From Lacisediminihabitans sp040549525 (GTDB lineage Bacteria; Actinomycetota; Actinomycetes; Actinomycetales; Microbacteriaceae), in contig NZ_JBEPTM010000005.1 in assembly GCF_040549525.1 (NCBI RefSeq), positions 124,001-188,000 on the forward strand: a stretch of DNA of 64,000 bases, written 5' to 3'. The translations under genes were made by a program, and so were the position numbers. Of the stretch, positions 9,044 through 17,118 are shown one piece after another (positions within the stretch are counted from its first letter, which is position 1; each line of letters begins with the position of its first letter). A model generated the notes under the pieces. That model made no database searches and was not told the DNA's origin. It saw only the letters and a program-made list of their open reading frames with translations.

Positions 9044-9970
9044 ATGGACGTAGCGGTAGAGACTCGGCAACCGAGCGAGCGCATCGGTCTTGCCCGCAAG
9101 TCGAAGGCGTATTTCGCCCTGACCAAGCCGCGCGTCATCGAGCTGCTCCTCGTGACGACCGCGCCGGTGATGATCCTGGCGCAAGGCGGCATCCCGAACC
9201 TCTGGCTCGTGCTGTGGACGCTGGTCGGCGGAGCTTTGAGCGCCGGGTCGGCCGGAGCATTCAATTGCTACATCGATCGCGACATCGATCGAGTAATGAA
9301 GCGGACGAGTAACCGTCCACTGGTCACCGGGGAGTTGAGCGACCGGGAGGCCTTCGTCTTCGCGTGGGTCATCGGGGCCGCATCGATCGCGGTGCTCGGG
9401 TTGCTCGTCAACTGGCTAGCCGCAGCACTGTCGCTCGTCGCCATCCTGTTCTACGTGCTCGTGTACACCCTCGTGCTCAAGCGCCGCACCCCGCAGAACA
9501 TCGTGTGGGGTGGGGCCGCCGGCTGCATGCCAGTGCTCATCGGCTGGTCCGCCGTCACCGGCTCGCTCAGCTGGGCTCCGGTCATCCTCTTCGGAATCGT
9601 GTTCCTCTGGACGCCACCCCACTACTGGCCTCTCTCGATGCGCTACCGCGCCGATTACGCCTCGGTGAACGTGCCGATGCTCGCCGTGGTGCGCGGCCGC
9701 ACGGTCGTCGGCCTGCAGGTGGTGCTCTACGCGTGGGCGACAGTGGCCTGCTCCCTCCTCCTCATCCCGGTTGCGCACATGGGGATCCTGTATTCCGTCG
9801 TCGCTGTCCTGGCCGGCGGATGGTTCGTGTTCGAGTCGCATCGCCTGTACGCCATGGCTATCCGCCACGACACCGTCAAACCGATGCGGGTCTTCCACAG
9901 CTCGATCAGCTATCTCACGCTGCTCTTCCTCGCTGTCGGGATCGACCCTCTGCTCGCGCTCGTGCGCTGA
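9044..9970 (+). CDS. ctaB: Protoheme IX farnesyltransferase (heme O synthase)
   Basis: Attaches a farnesyl chain to heme B to make heme O, precursor of heme A for cytochrome aa3 oxidase; integral membrane UbiA-type prenyltransferase. The 308-residue protein has about nine hydrophobic helices and the Mg-prenyl-diphosphate motif NCYIDRDIDRVMKRT in the second loop, preceded by LTKPRVIELLLVTT. ATG 9044 is chosen for the AGAGGA site 3 nt upstream; the frame stays open to 8954 but that extension is proline- and glycine-rich with no family likeness. ctaA follows at 25 bp, and a SURF1 gene lies at 25152, so cytochrome oxidase maturation functions recur in the window. Confidence 0.96.
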   Translation: MDVAVETRQPSERIGLARKSKAYFALTKPRVIELLLVTTAPVMILAQGGIPNLWLVLWTLVGGALSAGSAGAFNCYIDRDIDRVMKRTSNRPLVTGELSDREAFVFAWVIGAASIAVLGLLVNWLAAALSLVAILFYVLVYTLVLKRRTPQNIVWGGAAGCMPVLIGWSAVTGSLSWAPVILFGIVFLWTPPHYWPLSMRYRADYASVNVPMLAVVRGRTVVGLQVVLYAWATVACSLLLIPVAHMGILYSVVAVLAGGWFVFESHRLYAMAIRHDTVKPMRVFHSSISYLTLLFLAVGIDPLLALVR

Positions 9971-9982
9971 CCCCCATCTCTC

Positions 9983-9998
9983 GGAGGACCGACCCATC
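9983..9998 (+). promoter_or_regulatory. Ribosome-binding site and apparent ATC start of ctaA
   Basis: GGAGG at 9983-9987 lies exactly 8 nt before an ATC codon at 9996. No in-frame ATG, GTG or TTG occurs between the ctaB stop and GTG 10077, which falls inside the first membrane helix. The Shine-Dalgarno position therefore points to ATC as the initiator, or to a base error there. Confidence 0.6.
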
Positions 9999-10967
9999 GT
10001 CACCCCATTCACCTGGCTGGCCAGCCGGTACAGCCTCGGCCCCCGTGCACTGCGCTGGGGCACGACGGCGGCACTCGTGGTCAGCGTCTTCATCGTGCTC
10101 ACCGGGGGAGTGGTACGCGTCACCGGATCCGGACTCGGCTGCCCGACCTGGCCCGCCTGTGAAACCGGTTCGTTCACCACCACGCCGGAGCTGGGCATCC
10201 ACGGCTTCATCGAGTTCGCGAACCGTGCCCTCACCGGAATCCTGATCATCGCGGTCGGCTGGGCGATCGTGGCGGCGCGCCTGCAGAAGCCGCGCAACCG
10301 CACCCTCACCCGCCTGGCCTGGTCGCAGTTCTGGCTGGTCATCGCCAACTCGATCGCGGGCGGCATCTCCGTGCTCACCGGACTCAACCCCTACGTCGTC
10401 GCGATGCACTTCGTTTTGGCGATCGCGCTTCTCACGACGACGACACTCACCTGGCACCGTGCGCGGCAGGCCGTCGCGCCGACCGAGGTCCCCGCGGCGG
10501 CGGCGGGGCGCGCTTCCGGAATCCTCAGCGTCTTACTGGTCGCGGTCACCCTCGTGCTCATCGTGGTCGGAACCCTGGTGACCGGCTCCGGACAGCACTC
10601 GGGTGATTCCGCGGATGTGCCGCGCATGGGCTTCGTCTGGCAACAGGTCGCGATCGTGCACGGGGTGCTCGGAACAGCGGTCATCCTGCTCGCTCTCGCG
10701 CTCTACGCGTCCCTGCGGGCGCGGTCGGACACGTCCCTTGCACGACGCCGGGTGATCGCCTTCGTCGTCGTGACGGTGGCGCAGGCCGCACTCGGACTGC
10801 TGCAGGCGAATATCGGAGTGCCCGCCGCGCTCGTGGCCATCCACGTGCTCGGTTCTGCACTGGTGTGGGTCGGCGCGCTTCGGGTGCTGCTGGATGTGAA
10901 CCCCGGGCTGTTCCGCACGGTGCGATCGCAGGTGCTCGCGACCCCGATGACGGCGACTCTCCGCTGA
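9996..10967 (+). CDS. ctaA: Heme A synthase (COX15/CtaA family)
   Basis: Oxidises the C8 methyl of heme O to give heme A. From the proposed ATC start the protein has 323 residues and about eight membrane helices. The signature TGGVVRVTGSGLGCPTWPAC follows helix 1, with its paired cysteines in the first outer loop. The duplicated four-helix halves carry heme-ligand histidines near HGFIEFANR in the first half and VAIHVLGSALVWVG at the end. ctaB precedes it by 25 bp, so the two are co-transcribed. The start is unusual: see the ribosome-site entry. Apart from that nothing is missing. Low-level alternatives are a CTG codon slightly downstream or a sequencing error changing ATG to ATC. Confidence 0.9.
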   Translation: MVTPFTWLASRYSLGPRALRWGTTAALVVSVFIVLTGGVVRVTGSGLGCPTWPACETGSFTTTPELGIHGFIEFANRALTGILIIAVGWAIVAARLQKPRNRTLTRLAWSQFWLVIANSIAGGISVLTGLNPYVVAMHFVLAIALLTTTTLTWHRARQAVAPTEVPAAAAGRASGILSVLLVAVTLVLIVVGTLVTGSGQHSGDSADVPRMGFVWQQVAIVHGVLGTAVILLALALYASLRARSDTSLARRRVIAFVVVTVAQAALGLLQANIGVPAALVAIHVLGSALVWVGALRVLLDVNPGLFRTVRSQVLATPMTATLR

Positions 10968-11191
10968 TTCGCAACCCGCTGCCTGTAGAATCGAGTACGC
11001 AGTAAGCACTTGGGCCACCGTGTCGGCGTCGATACGCGAGGCGTCTCCGCTCGGCAGTTAGTGTGCCGGTGGGGATCCGCCGCCGGTGGGCGTGCGGGGG
11101 AATGCCCTCGCTCCTCCTCCGGTTGTCACAGGGGCAGGAGCGGTGCCAAGGAATTTTGCACCAGAGGTTTTGTCAAAGGAAGTGGGAAACT
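10968..11191 (+). promoter_or_regulatory. suf operon leader with TAGAAT -10 candidate
   Basis: This 224-bp spacer has TAGAAT at 10986-10991 as the best -10, which would give a leader near 195 nt. It contains an inverted pair GCTCCT (11110-11115) and AGGAGC (11136-11141). No sufR gene precedes the operon and no obvious SufR-type palindrome is visible. AAAGGA at 11175-11180 may serve sufB. No tRNA or known riboswitch fold is recognised. Confidence 0.4.
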
Positions 11192-12610
11192 ATGTCGGAC
11201 ATCCTGATCGACCGTCCCGAACTGGAAAGCCTGGGTATCTACGAGTTCGGCTGGTCCGACTCCGACGTCGCCGGAGCATCCGCCAAACGCGGTATCTCTC
11301 CCGAGGTGGTGGCAGACATCTCTGGCCTCAAGAGCGAACCGGAATGGATGCTGAAGAACCGCCTGAAGGCGCTTGCCCTCTTCTACAAGAAGCCCATGCC
11401 CGCCTGGGGTGCGGACCTCTCCGGCATCGACTTCGACAACATCAAGTACTTCGTGCGCTCCACCGAGAAGCAGGCCCAGACCTGGGACGATCTGCCCGAC
11501 GACATCAAGAGCACCTACGAGAAGCTGGGAATTCCCGAGGCCGAGCGACAGCGCCTCGTCTCCGGGGTCGCCGCCCAGTACGAGTCAGAGGTGGTCTACC
11601 ACACGATCAACAAGGACCTCGAAGAGCAGGGTGTCATCTTCATGGACACCGACACGGCCCTCAAGGAGTACCCGGAACTCTTCAAGGAGTACTTCGGCAC
11701 GGTCATCCCCGCCGGCGATAACAAGTTCGCGGCGCTGAACACCTCGGTGTGGTCGGGCGGCTCGTTCGTCTACGTACCGAAGGGCGTTCACGTACAGATT
11801 CCGCTCCAGGCCTACTTCCGCATCAACACCGAGAACATGGGCCAGTTCGAGCGCACGCTGATCATCGCCGACGAGGGTTCCTACGTCCACTACATCGAAG
11901 GCTGCACCGCGCCGATCTACAAGTCGGACTCCCTCCACTCCGCCGTGGTCGAGATCATCGTGAAGAAGAACGCCCGCGTTCGGTACACGACGATCCAGAA
12001 CTGGTCGAACAACGTCTACAACCTGGTCACCAAGAGGGCGATCGCCCATGAGGGCGCGACGATGGAGTGGATCGACGGCAACATCGGTTCGAAGGTCACC
12101 ATGAAGTACCCGTCGATCTACCTCGTCGGGGAGCACGCGAAGGGCGAGACCCTCTCCGTCGCGTTCGCGGGACCCGGACAGCACCAGGATGCCGGCGCCA
12201 AGATGATCCACATGGCTCCGTACACCCAGTCATCCATCGTCTCCAAATCGATCGCCCGGGGCGGTGGCCGCACCGGCTACCGCGGCGAGGTGCGGATCGC
12301 CGAGGGCGCCCACCACTCCGCGAACACCGTGCGCTGCGACGCCCTGCTCGTCGATGCCATCTCGCGCTCCGACACCTACCCGACGACGGATGTCCGCGAG
12401 GACGACGTGCAGATGGGCCACGAGGCGACTGTCTCGCGGGTGAGCGCCGAGCAGCTCTTCTACCTCCAGTCGCGCGGGATGCCGGAGGACGAGGCCATGG
12501 CGATGATCGTGCGCGGGTTCATCGAACCGATCGCCCGCGAACTCCCCATGGAGTACGCGCTCGAACTCAACAAGCTCATCGAAATGGGCATGGAAGGCAG
12601 CGTCGGCTAG
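11192..12610 (+). CDS. sufB: Fe-S cluster assembly scaffold SufB
   Basis: Core scaffold subunit of the SufBC2D complex on which Fe-S clusters are built. The 472-residue protein shows the SufB hallmarks: LNTSVWSGGSFVYVPKGV, the TLIIADEGSYVHYIEGC loop with its conserved cysteine, RYTTIQNWSNNVYNL, and the C-terminal SRGMPEDEAMAMIVRGFIEP. ATG 11192 gives the normal N-terminus; the frame is open back to 11063 but that stretch has no family likeness. sufD begins on the very next base after the stop. In many actinobacteria a sufR repressor precedes sufB; here it does not. Confidence 0.97.
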   Translation: MSDILIDRPELESLGIYEFGWSDSDVAGASAKRGISPEVVADISGLKSEPEWMLKNRLKALALFYKKPMPAWGADLSGIDFDNIKYFVRSTEKQAQTWDDLPDDIKSTYEKLGIPEAERQRLVSGVAAQYESEVVYHTINKDLEEQGVIFMDTDTALKEYPELFKEYFGTVIPAGDNKFAALNTSVWSGGSFVYVPKGVHVQIPLQAYFRINTENMGQFERTLIIADEGSYVHYIEGCTAPIYKSDSLHSAVVEIIVKKNARVRYTTIQNWSNNVYNLVTKRAIAHEGATMEWIDGNIGSKVTMKYPSIYLVGEHAKGETLSVAFAGPGQHQDAGAKMIHMAPYTQSSIVSKSIARGGGRTGYRGEVRIAEGAHHSANTVRCDALLVDAISRSDTYPTTDVREDDVQMGHEATVSRVSAEQLFYLQSRGMPEDEAMAMIVRGFIEPIARELPMEYALELNKLIEMGMEGSVG

Positions 12611-13837
12611 GTGTCTGTTCCTACTCAAACCGTGCCCGAAACGGTCACCACGGGTTCTGCCTCAGCGCCCGATCACTCCCGCCTCGGCTCGAAGCAACAC
12701 AGCGACGGCGGCTGGGGTCTCGTACCCGTCCAGGTGCGTTCCGCGCGCTTCGCATCCTTCGACGTCGCCGACTTCGAGTCGGTCACCGGGCAGGAGGCGG
12801 AGTGGAAGCACACCCCGATCGCCCGGGTTCAGCCACTGATCGATGGCACCCTCGATCCGGACATTCAGCCTTTCACCGGTGTCACCGCCTCTGGCGACGC
12901 AGCGCTGGTCGAGTGGGTTTCGCGCGATGATTCCCGCATCGGTCGCGCCGGCAAGCCGGAGGAACGGGCGTCGGCGAACGCCTGGAGCGCGTTCGAGTCG
13001 GCACTCGTCGTAACCGTCACGGGAGAGCACTCCTCCGAGGTGACCGTGACCCGGTCCGCCCTCGGAGCCACCCTCCGGGCCGCGCACACCGTGATCCACG
13101 CCACGCACCACAGCGTCGGCACTGTCGTCTTGCAGAACAGCGGTGACGCTCTTCTCAGCGAGAACGTCGAGATCATCCTCGACGAGGGTGCCCAGCTGAC
13201 GGTCGTCACCGTGCAGCAGTGGGAACCCACCGCCGTCCATCTGGCGAGCCACTTCTCGGAGATCGGTCGCGACGCGAGGCTCAAGCACGTCGTCGTCTCG
13301 CTCGGCGGATCCGTCGTGCGCATCAATCCCTCGACGCATCTCTCGAGCGAGGGCGGGGATGTCGAGCTCTACGGCGTGTACTTCGCCGACACCGGCCAGC
13401 ACCTCGAACAGCAGGTCTTCGTCAACCACGATGCTCCGAACACGAGGTCACGCGTCAGCTACAAGGGCGCCCTTCAGGGTGCTGGCGCCCACACGGTCTG
13501 GATTGGCGACGTGCTCATCCGACCCACCGCCGCCGGAACCGACAGCTACGAGCAGAACCGCAACCTGCTGCTGACGGATGGCGCGCGGGCCGACAGCATC
13601 CCGAACCTCGAGATCGAGACCGGCGACATCGCCGGCGCCGGCCATGCGAGTGCCTCTGGACGCTTCGACGACGAGCAGCTCTTCTACCTCCAGGCCCGCG
13701 GAATCCGGGAAGACGAAGCGCGGCGACTCGTCGTGCGCGGCTTCCTCTCCGAGATCGTGCAGAAAATCGGTCTGCCTGAACTCGAAGAACGCCTCCAAGA
13801 CGCCATCGAAGCCGAACTCACCGTAAACGAAGCCTGA
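12611..13837 (+). CDS. sufD: Fe-S cluster assembly protein SufD
   Basis: Paralogue of SufB and its partner in the SufBC2D scaffold. The 408-residue protein has the beta-helix core typical of SufD and the C-terminal helix motif LQARGIREDEARRLVVRGF, plus the HASASGRFDDEQLFYL segment. It starts with GTG immediately after the sufB TAG with no intervening base, so it depends on coupled translation. The Rieske protein follows 6 bp after its stop. Length is normal for the family. Confidence 0.95.
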   Translation: MSVPTQTVPETVTTGSASAPDHSRLGSKQHSDGGWGLVPVQVRSARFASFDVADFESVTGQEAEWKHTPIARVQPLIDGTLDPDIQPFTGVTASGDAALVEWVSRDDSRIGRAGKPEERASANAWSAFESALVVTVTGEHSSEVTVTRSALGATLRAAHTVIHATHHSVGTVVLQNSGDALLSENVEIILDEGAQLTVVTVQQWEPTAVHLASHFSEIGRDARLKHVVVSLGGSVVRINPSTHLSSEGGDVELYGVYFADTGQHLEQQVFVNHDAPNTRSRVSYKGALQGAGAHTVWIGDVLIRPTAAGTDSYEQNRNLLLTDGARADSIPNLEIETGDIAGAGHASASGRFDDEQLFYLQARGIREDEARRLVVRGFLSEIVQKIGLPELEERLQDAIEAELTVNEA

Positions 13838-13843
13838 CCCCGA

Positions 13844-14182
13844 ATGAAAGAGCCTGCAGTGACCATCAAGATCTGTGCCGAAAGCGACATCGAACTCGGC
13901 TCCGCAGTGCGCGTCGTGATCGACGGCACCCCCATCGCCGTCGTTCGTGACTCCGCTGGGGCGGTGCATGCCATCGGTGACACCTGCACGCACGGGGACA
14001 TCTCCCTCGCCGAGGGTTTCGTCGAAGACGACACCCTCGAGTGCTGGGCGCACGGGTCGAAGTTCTCGCTGATCACCGGCAAGCCGATCACTCTCCCGGC
14101 CTACGAAGCGGTGCCCGTCTTCGCGGTCTCCATCGTGGACGGCGACGTCTTCATCGATCCGACCCCCGTGGTCGCCTCCTAA
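13844..14182 (+). CDS. Rieske [2Fe-2S] ferredoxin (non-heme oxygenase ferredoxin type)
   Basis: A 112-residue small Rieske protein. The cluster ligands are plain: CTHGDISLAEGF followed by ECWAHGSKF, giving C-x-H and C-x2-H about 17 residues apart. Such proteins are regularly embedded between sufD and sufC in actinobacterial suf operons, where they probably donate electrons to cluster assembly; that role is inference. ATG 13844 is 6 bp after sufD; a GTG at 13859 is an alternative start and would remove five residues. No signal peptide, so cytosolic. Confidence 0.92.
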   Translation: MKEPAVTIKICAESDIELGSAVRVVIDGTPIAVVRDSAGAVHAIGDTCTHGDISLAEGFVEDDTLECWAHGSKFSLITGKPITLPAYEAVPVFAVSIVDGDVFIDPTPVVAS

Positions 14183-14201
14183 CCCCCAAGGAATTCACAC
14201 C

Positions 14202-14966
14202 ATGTCAGTACTCGAAGTCACCGACCTCCACGTGAGCGTCGAAACCGAACAGGGCACCAAGCAGATCCTGAAGGGCGTCGACCTCATCGTCAACGAGGGC
14301 GAGATCCACGCGATCATGGGACCCAACGGCTCGGGAAAGTCCACGCTCGCCTACACGATCGCAGGTCACCCCAAGTATCACGTCGAGAGCGGATCCGTCA
14401 CCCTCGACGGCCAGGACCTCCTCGCCCTGCCCGTGGACGCCCGTGCCCGTGCCGGCCTCTTCCTCGCGATGCAGTACCCGGTGGAGATCCCCGGAGTCGC
14501 CGTCACGAATTTCCTGCGCACTGCCAAGACGGCGATCGATGGTGTGCAGCCGTCCATCCGCACCTGGACCAAAGAGGTCACCCAGGCGATGAAGGACCTG
14601 CGGATGGATGCCTCATTCAAGGACCGCAACGTCAACGAGGGTTTCTCCGGCGGCGAGAAGAAGCGCCACGAGATCCTCCAACTCGAGCTGCTCAAGCCGA
14701 AGTTCGCCATCCTCGATGAGACCGACTCCGGCCTCGACGTCGACGCGCTCAAGATCGTCGCGGAGGGTGTGAACCGGGCCAAGGAGAACACCGGTCTCGG
14801 CCTCCTCCTGATCACCCACTACACGCGCATCCTTCGCTACATCACCCCCGACTTCGTTCACGTCTTCGTCGACGGACGGGTTGCGGAAGAGGGCGGCGCG
14901 GAGCTGGCCGATCGCCTCGAAAATGAGGGCTACGATCGCTTCCTCGCCCCCGCGAGCCTAGGCTAG
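14202..14966 (+). CDS. sufC: Fe-S cluster assembly ATPase SufC
   Basis: Soluble ABC-type ATPase that binds SufB and SufD and drives cluster assembly. The 254-residue protein has Walker A GPNGSGKST near residue 39, the SufC-type signature FSGGEKKRHEILQ near 148, and Walker B FAILDETDSGLD near 168. The insertion carrying EIPGV between Walker A and the signature is typical of SufC. AAGGA precedes ATG 14202 at a good distance. The next gene starts 4 bp after its stop. Confidence 0.97.
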   Translation: MSVLEVTDLHVSVETEQGTKQILKGVDLIVNEGEIHAIMGPNGSGKSTLAYTIAGHPKYHVESGSVTLDGQDLLALPVDARARAGLFLAMQYPVEIPGVAVTNFLRTAKTAIDGVQPSIRTWTKEVTQAMKDLRMDASFKDRNVNEGFSGGEKKRHEILQLELLKPKFAILDETDSGLDVDALKIVAEGVNRAKENTGLGLLLITHYTRILRYITPDFVHVFVDGRVAEEGGAELADRLENEGYDRFLAPASLG

Positions 14967-14970
14967 GGCG

Positions 14971-15300
14971 ATGGCTGTCGCACTCGCTCCCGCTCTCTTC
15001 GACCAGGTGGAAGAGGCGCTGAAGGATGTCATGGACCCCGAGCTCGGGGTCAACATCGTCGACCTCGGACTCATCTACGACCTCACCTGGGACGACGAGA
15101 ACGACGCGCTCATCATCAGCATGACCCTCACCTCGGCCGGCTGTCCTCTCACCGATGTGATCGAGGAGCAGACTGCGCAGTCTCTCGACGGGGTAGTGGA
15201 GCAGTTCCGCATCAACTGGATCTGGATGCCGCCGTGGGGCCCAGAGAAGATCACGGACGACGGTCGCGACATGATGAGGGCCCTCGGCTTCTCGATGTAA
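14971..15300 (+). CDS. SufT-like MIP18/PaaD-family iron-sulfur protein (DUF59)
   Basis: A 109-residue DUF59 protein related to SufT, PaaD and eukaryotic MIP18, which help mature Fe-S proteins. The family motifs MDPELGVNIVDLGLIYDL and TSAGCPLTD (with the conserved cysteine) are intact. It is the last suf gene, 4 bp after sufC. The cysteine desulfurase and cluster-transfer genes sufS and sufU that often follow sufC are not in this window, so the operon needs a sulfur donor encoded elsewhere. The name sufT is by family likeness only. Confidence 0.88.
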   Translation: MAVALAPALFDQVEEALKDVMDPELGVNIVDLGLIYDLTWDDENDALIISMTLTSAGCPLTDVIEEQTAQSLDGVVEQFRINWIWMPPWGPEKITDDGRDMMRALGFSM

Positions 15301-15347
15301 CAGCGGGCTTCCCCCGCGTAACCCCGTCCTTCTCATTTTTCCCTTGA

Positions 15348-15386
15348 GCACCACCGGGTTGATAGACCCCTCGGACTGGGTGGTGC
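15348..15386. promoter_or_regulatory. Inverted repeat upstream of the sensor kinase
   Basis: GCACCACC at 15348-15355 and GGTGGTGC at 15379-15386 are perfect 8-bp arms around a 23-bp centre, ending 31 bp before the putative -10. There is no U-run after it, so an operator is more likely than a terminator. This is inference. Confidence 0.35.
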
Positions 15387-15416
15387 GGCATGACTGCGTC
15401 GGCTGGTCTTCGCCTG

Positions 15417-15422
15417 TAGCGT
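15417..15422 (+). promoter_or_regulatory. -10 element TAGCGT, leaderless start of kinase gene
   Basis: TAGCGT lies 7 nt before the GTG start at 15430, where transcription would begin at or next to the start codon. No Shine-Dalgarno is present at normal spacing. Confidence 0.55.
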
Positions 15423-15429
15423 TGAGGCG

Positions 15430-17118
15430 GTGGGGAACATATCGGGCATTATCGGAAACTCCGATGAGCGGCGTCGTGAGCGTCTGCGACGCTCGATTGC
15501 ACAAAGTCAACTCCTGAACGCCGCTGCCATGCTGCTCATGACCTGTTTCGTCGTTGTCGTGCACAGTACCTCTCTAGCCGATCCTTTATTTCTTTGGGGC
15601 CTCGCGCTTGAATTCGTAGCCACGGTCGTCGCGTTGCTCATAACGTGGACTGAGAGGAACTCTCGCTGGGCGACACTCTTGCCCATCACCAACATTTTGG
15701 CGATTTTCCTCATCCGCGAGGGCGCACCCCAGTTAAGTGCGGGGTTACTATTCGTGTTGCCAGTGATCTGGATGTCGCGACGGAATGGTATCGCCGGCAC
15801 AATCGGCAGCGTCGTACTGATTGCAGTCCTCATCTGGACCGGAGCGATCTTCAATGACGCACCGACCAGCGGTCTCGCGCTTGTTGGACTTTTTCTGCTG
15901 CCGATGACCCTCGCCTTTGTGGCGACCGCTACCTACTTCACCGCTCGGCATAGCGCCAGCCAGCGAATTCTGCTGCAGCAGCAGGCGCAGCTTGTCGAGC
16001 GAGCATTCGCCCGCGCTAGCTCCCAAGAGCGCTTGCGCAATGAAATCCTCAACGCCGTGAACTTCGGAGTCATAGCCCTGGATCGCAATGGACTTCTCAT
16101 CCTGATGAACGATGCCCATCAGAAGTCACTCAGTGAGTTTGATGCACCGGCCGGAGTGATCGTACATCCTGTGGTGTACGGGCCAGACCGCGTCACCCGT
16201 CTATCTAACGTCGAGAGACCCCTTGCCCGCGCGATAGCCGGTGAGTCACTCGACGGGGAGATCATCTGGATAGGCGAGCCCGGCTCTCGCCGGGAGGCGT
16301 TCTCCGTCAGCTCGCGACCCCTCACGGGCTCCGATGGTCGGTTCGATGGTCAGGTCGTGGTTGTACGGGATGTCACCCGGGAACTCGACGCCATCAAAGC
16401 GAGAGACGACCTGGTCGCCTCCGTGTCTCACGACCTGCGCACCCCTATCACCTCTATTCTCGGCTACCTCGAGCTAGTGCTCGAAGACGACGAAATCGAT
16501 GAGGAAAGCCGGAAGATGGTTGGCATCGCCCATCGCAATTCGGAGCGATTGTTCGCTCTCGTGTCAGACCTGATGCATGCCGCCAGTGAGTCGGATCCGA
16601 AGCCCGCCATGACTTTCTTGCCATACGACCTCTCCTACACTGTCGACGAGGCCGTCGAGTCTCAGCGCCCGATGATGGAGGGTCAAGGGCTGCAACTCAA
16701 CACAGATATCGAGACGCCGGTACTCTGCGTGATCGACCCCTTACGAATACGTCAGGTGCTCGACAACCTGTTGACCAACGCGGTCAAGTACAACAGTGAG
16801 CATGGAGAGATCGGGGTAACCCTGCATGACGACGGCTCGACGGTGCGCATTGCGGTCTCGGACACCGGTTTGGGGATATCCGACGACGATCAAAAACAAC
16901 TGTTTCAGCGTTTTTTTCGCACCGAAACCGCTCGACTCTCCTCTGTGCACGGCTCAGGACTCGGTCTCAACATCTCGGCCGAAATAATAAAGGAACACGG
17001 AGGAGAACTCGTCGTGTCGAGTGTCGTGGGAGTGGGCAGTACATTCGAGATCACCCTGCCGTCACTTCGTAACCCCGTCCCCAACATCCTTACCGAATCC
17101 TCCGGGAGTACCCGATGA
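15430..17118 (+). CDS. Membrane sensor histidine kinase with PAS-like domain
   Basis: A 562-residue kinase. Residues about 28-172 form six hydrophobic helices with short loops, an integral-membrane sensor rather than a large outer domain. A coiled linker (175-205) leads to a PAS-like region (about 205-320), then HisKA with SVSHDLRTP (phospho-acceptor H334), and an ATPase domain with NLLTNAVKY (446-454), DTGLGI (478-483) and GSGLGL (508-513). The signal is unknown. Its stop overlaps the start of the next gene (ATGA, 17115-17118), so kinase and degenerate-GGDEF protein are coupled. The nearest regulator, at 20659-21657, is on the other strand; pairing with it is likely but inferred. Base composition is lower in GC than flanking operons. 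Confidence 0.9.
   Translation: MGNISGIIGNSDERRRERLRRSIAQSQLLNAAAMLLMTCFVVVVHSTSLADPLFLWGLALEFVATVVALLITWTERNSRWATLLPITNILAIFLIREGAPQLSAGLLFVLPVIWMSRRNGIAGTIGSVVLIAVLIWTGAIFNDAPTSGLALVGLFLLPMTLAFVATATYFTARHSASQRILLQQQAQLVERAFARASSQERLRNEILNAVNFGVIALDRNGLLILMNDAHQKSLSEFDAPAGVIVHPVVYGPDRVTRLSNVERPLARAIAGESLDGEIIWIGEPGSRREAFSVSSRPLTGSDGRFDGQVVVVRDVTRELDAIKARDDLVASVSHDLRTPITSILGYLELVLEDDEIDEESRKMVGIAHRNSERLFALVSDLMHAASESDPKPAMTFLPYDLSYTVDEAVESQRPMMEGQGLQLNTDIETPVLCVIDPLRIRQVLDNLLTNAVKYNSEHGEIGVTLHDDGSTVRIAVSDTGLGISDDDQKQLFQRFFRTETARLSSVHGSGLGLNISAEIIKEHGGELVVSSVVGVGSTFEITLPSLRNPVPNILTESSGSTR

Noticed and set aside
10968..11191. Possible tRNA or riboswitch before sufB
   Set aside because: No cloverleaf, T-loop sequence or known aptamer core could be recognised; only short inverted pairs.
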